Of a stretch of DNA of 7,620 nucleotides, positions 6,752 to 7,620 are shown piece by piece. The notes under the pieces were generated by a model. It did no database searches and was not told where the DNA came from. It worked only from the letters and a program-made list of their open reading frames with translations. How positions within the stretch are numbered: position 1 is the first letter of the stretch; each line of letters begins with the position of its first letter. The translations under genes and the position numbers were made by a program. Origin of the DNA: Pseudomonadota bacterium (GTDB taxonomy: Bacteria > Pseudomonadota > Alphaproteobacteria > Acetobacterales > Acetobacteraceae); assembly GCA_021826565.1 (NCBI GenBank), contig JAKAZJ010000075.1:1-7620 (forward strand), written 5' to 3'.

Positions 6752-7620
6752 ATGAGCGACGATCCGTTTGCCGAACCTTCGGATTCCGAAGCGACCATCA
6801 TCCGCCCGCGGCCGGGGGGACGTGGGGCGGCGGCGCCGGCCGCGACCCCGCCGCCGCTGGCTTCCGGTCCGGTGGCCCCGATCCCGGCGGTCGGGGCAAA
6901 TCCGCTGGTGGCCGCCGCCGCGCCGCTGCTGGCCGCGGCCGTGCGCCTCGGCGCCGCGCGGGCCACGCCGCCCGACCCGGAAACCCTGCGCCGGGCGATG
7001 GTGGACGGGGTCCGGGATTTCGAGAAGCGCGCGTTGGCGACGGGGCTGGAAACCCGCAGCCTGCGCGCCGCCCGCTATGCGCTGTGCGCCACCATCGACG
7101 ACCTGGTGCTCAGTACCCCCTGGGGCAGTGCCAGCGGCTGGGCGGCGCAGAGCCTGACCAGCGTGTTCCACAACGAAGTGAGCGGCGGCGAACGCTTCTT
7201 CGATATCCTGGAGGACATGCAGCGCGACCTGGGCAAGAACCTGGATGTCGTCGAGCTGATGTATCTGTGCTGCGCGCTGGGGTTCGAGGGCCGCTACCGG
7301 GTGATGCCGCGCGGCATCGCCGCGCTGACCGAATTGCGCGATTCCGTCTATCGCACCATCCGTCAGCGCCGCGGCGAGTTCGAACGCGATCTGTCGCCGC
7401 GCTGGAAGGGCCTGGCGCTGGCCTATAAGGGGCTGCGCCACGGCGTGCCGATCTGGCTGCTGGCCGCGGGCACCCTGGCGCTGGCGTGCCTGATCTATGT
7501 GTTGTTCAGCTTCTCGCTGTCCGGCGATGCCGGCGTGGCCTATGCGCAACTGGCCGCGCTGCCGCCGCGCGGGGCGATCCATGTGGTGCGCACCGCGCCC
7601 GCGCCACCGCCACCGCCACC
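6752..7620 (+). CDS. tssL: T6SS inner-membrane protein TssL (DotU/ImpK family), 3' end outside the window
   Basis: TssL is a tail-anchored-type inner-membrane component that binds TssM and recruits TssK. The first 289 codons are present with no stop. A disordered Ala/Pro-rich N-terminus (about 1-75) is followed by the cytoplasmic DotU domain (about 76-225). That domain has the hallmarks ALCATIDDLVLSTPWG (110-125), SLTSVFHNEVSGGERFFDIL (134-153) and LCCALGFEGRYRV (172-184). A single membrane segment spans about 233-255. The periplasmic part then begins and enters a proline run at the window edge. Such a linker commonly precedes an OmpA-like peptidoglycan-binding domain in longer TssL proteins; whether one follows here cannot be seen. 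T15 in ATIIRPRPGGR resembles the phosphothreonine site of TssL in Agrobacterium that is bound by an FHA protein. The start lies 9 bases after the tssK stop, with AGGGGATAGG overlapping that stop as ribosome binding site. Confidence 0.97.
   Translation, partial: MSDDPFAEPSDSEATIIRPRPGGRGAAAPAATPPPLASGPVAPIPAVGANPLVAAAAPLLAAAVRLGAARATPPDPETLRRAMVDGVRDFEKRALATGLETRSLRAARYALCATIDDLVLSTPWGSASGWAAQSLTSVFHNEVSGGERFFDILEDMQRDLGKNLDVVELMYLCCALGFEGRYRVMPRGIAALTELRDSVYRTIRQRRGEFERDLSPRWKGLALAYKGLRHGVPIWLLAAGTLALACLIYVLFSFSLSGDAGVAYAQLAALPPRGAIHVVRTAPAPPPPP
7600..7620 (+). repeat. In-frame CCA-CCG proline-codon repeat at the window edge
   Basis: Short tandem copies of the hexamer GCCACC encode consecutive prolines in the periplasmic linker of TssL. 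The tract continues beyond the window, so its full length is unknown. Such tracts can vary in copy number; six-base units would keep the frame. Confidence 0.5.

Noticed and set aside
6320..7582. 420-residue minus-strand open frame opposite tssK and tssL
   Set aside because: It spans two confident T6SS genes and has the Gln/Arg/His-rich composition of an antisense shadow.

Overview
The window is G+C-rich (roughly two thirds by eye), densely coding DNA. It looks like an alphaproteobacterial chromosome, plausibly from Rhodospirillales/Acetobacteraceae. The class is supported by the LexA protein and by a perfect GTTC-N7-GTTC operator in front of lexA, which is the alphaproteobacterial form of the SOS box. 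The family-level guess is weaker and rests on general resemblance. No RNA genes, insertion sequences, CRISPR arrays or integration sites were seen.

Layout: (1) Positions 1-1162, minus strand: a cupin-domain protein that runs off the left edge, and upstream of it lexA, the SOS repressor. (2) Positions 1163-1276: a divergent intergenic region with the SOS box placed across a predicted lexA promoter. (3) Positions 1277-4848, plus strand: glycerol kinase glpK, then a class III (CaiB/BaiF-type) CoA-transferase and a crotonase-fold protein. The last two genes are 2 bases apart and certainly form one transcriptional unit; glpK is 54 bases upstream and may belong to it. (4) Positions 4932-7620, plus strand: tssJ, tssK and tssL, the start of a type VI secretion (T6SS) cluster that continues past the right edge.

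How the genes work together: LexA represses its own gene and the SOS regulon until RecA-stimulated self-cleavage. GlpK feeds glycerol into central metabolism as glycerol-3-phosphate. The CoA-transferase and crotonase pair suggests activation of a carboxylic acid to its CoA thioester followed by a crotonase-type step, but the substrate cannot be read from the sequence. The crotonase lacks both glutamates used by classical hydratases. TssJ (outer-membrane lipoprotein) and TssL (inner-membrane protein) belong to the T6SS membrane complex, and TssK joins the baseplate to that complex.

The most interesting points are the SOS box shared by lexA and glpK with a possible second half-degenerate box, the crotonase without catalytic glutamates, a GlpK lacking the arginine used for fructose-1,6-bisphosphate inhibition in E. 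coli, a conserved-looking phosphothreonine switch motif at the TssL N-terminus, and a UUCG-capped hairpin at the predicted 5' end of the cupin mRNA. Nothing here is convincingly a wholly new system.
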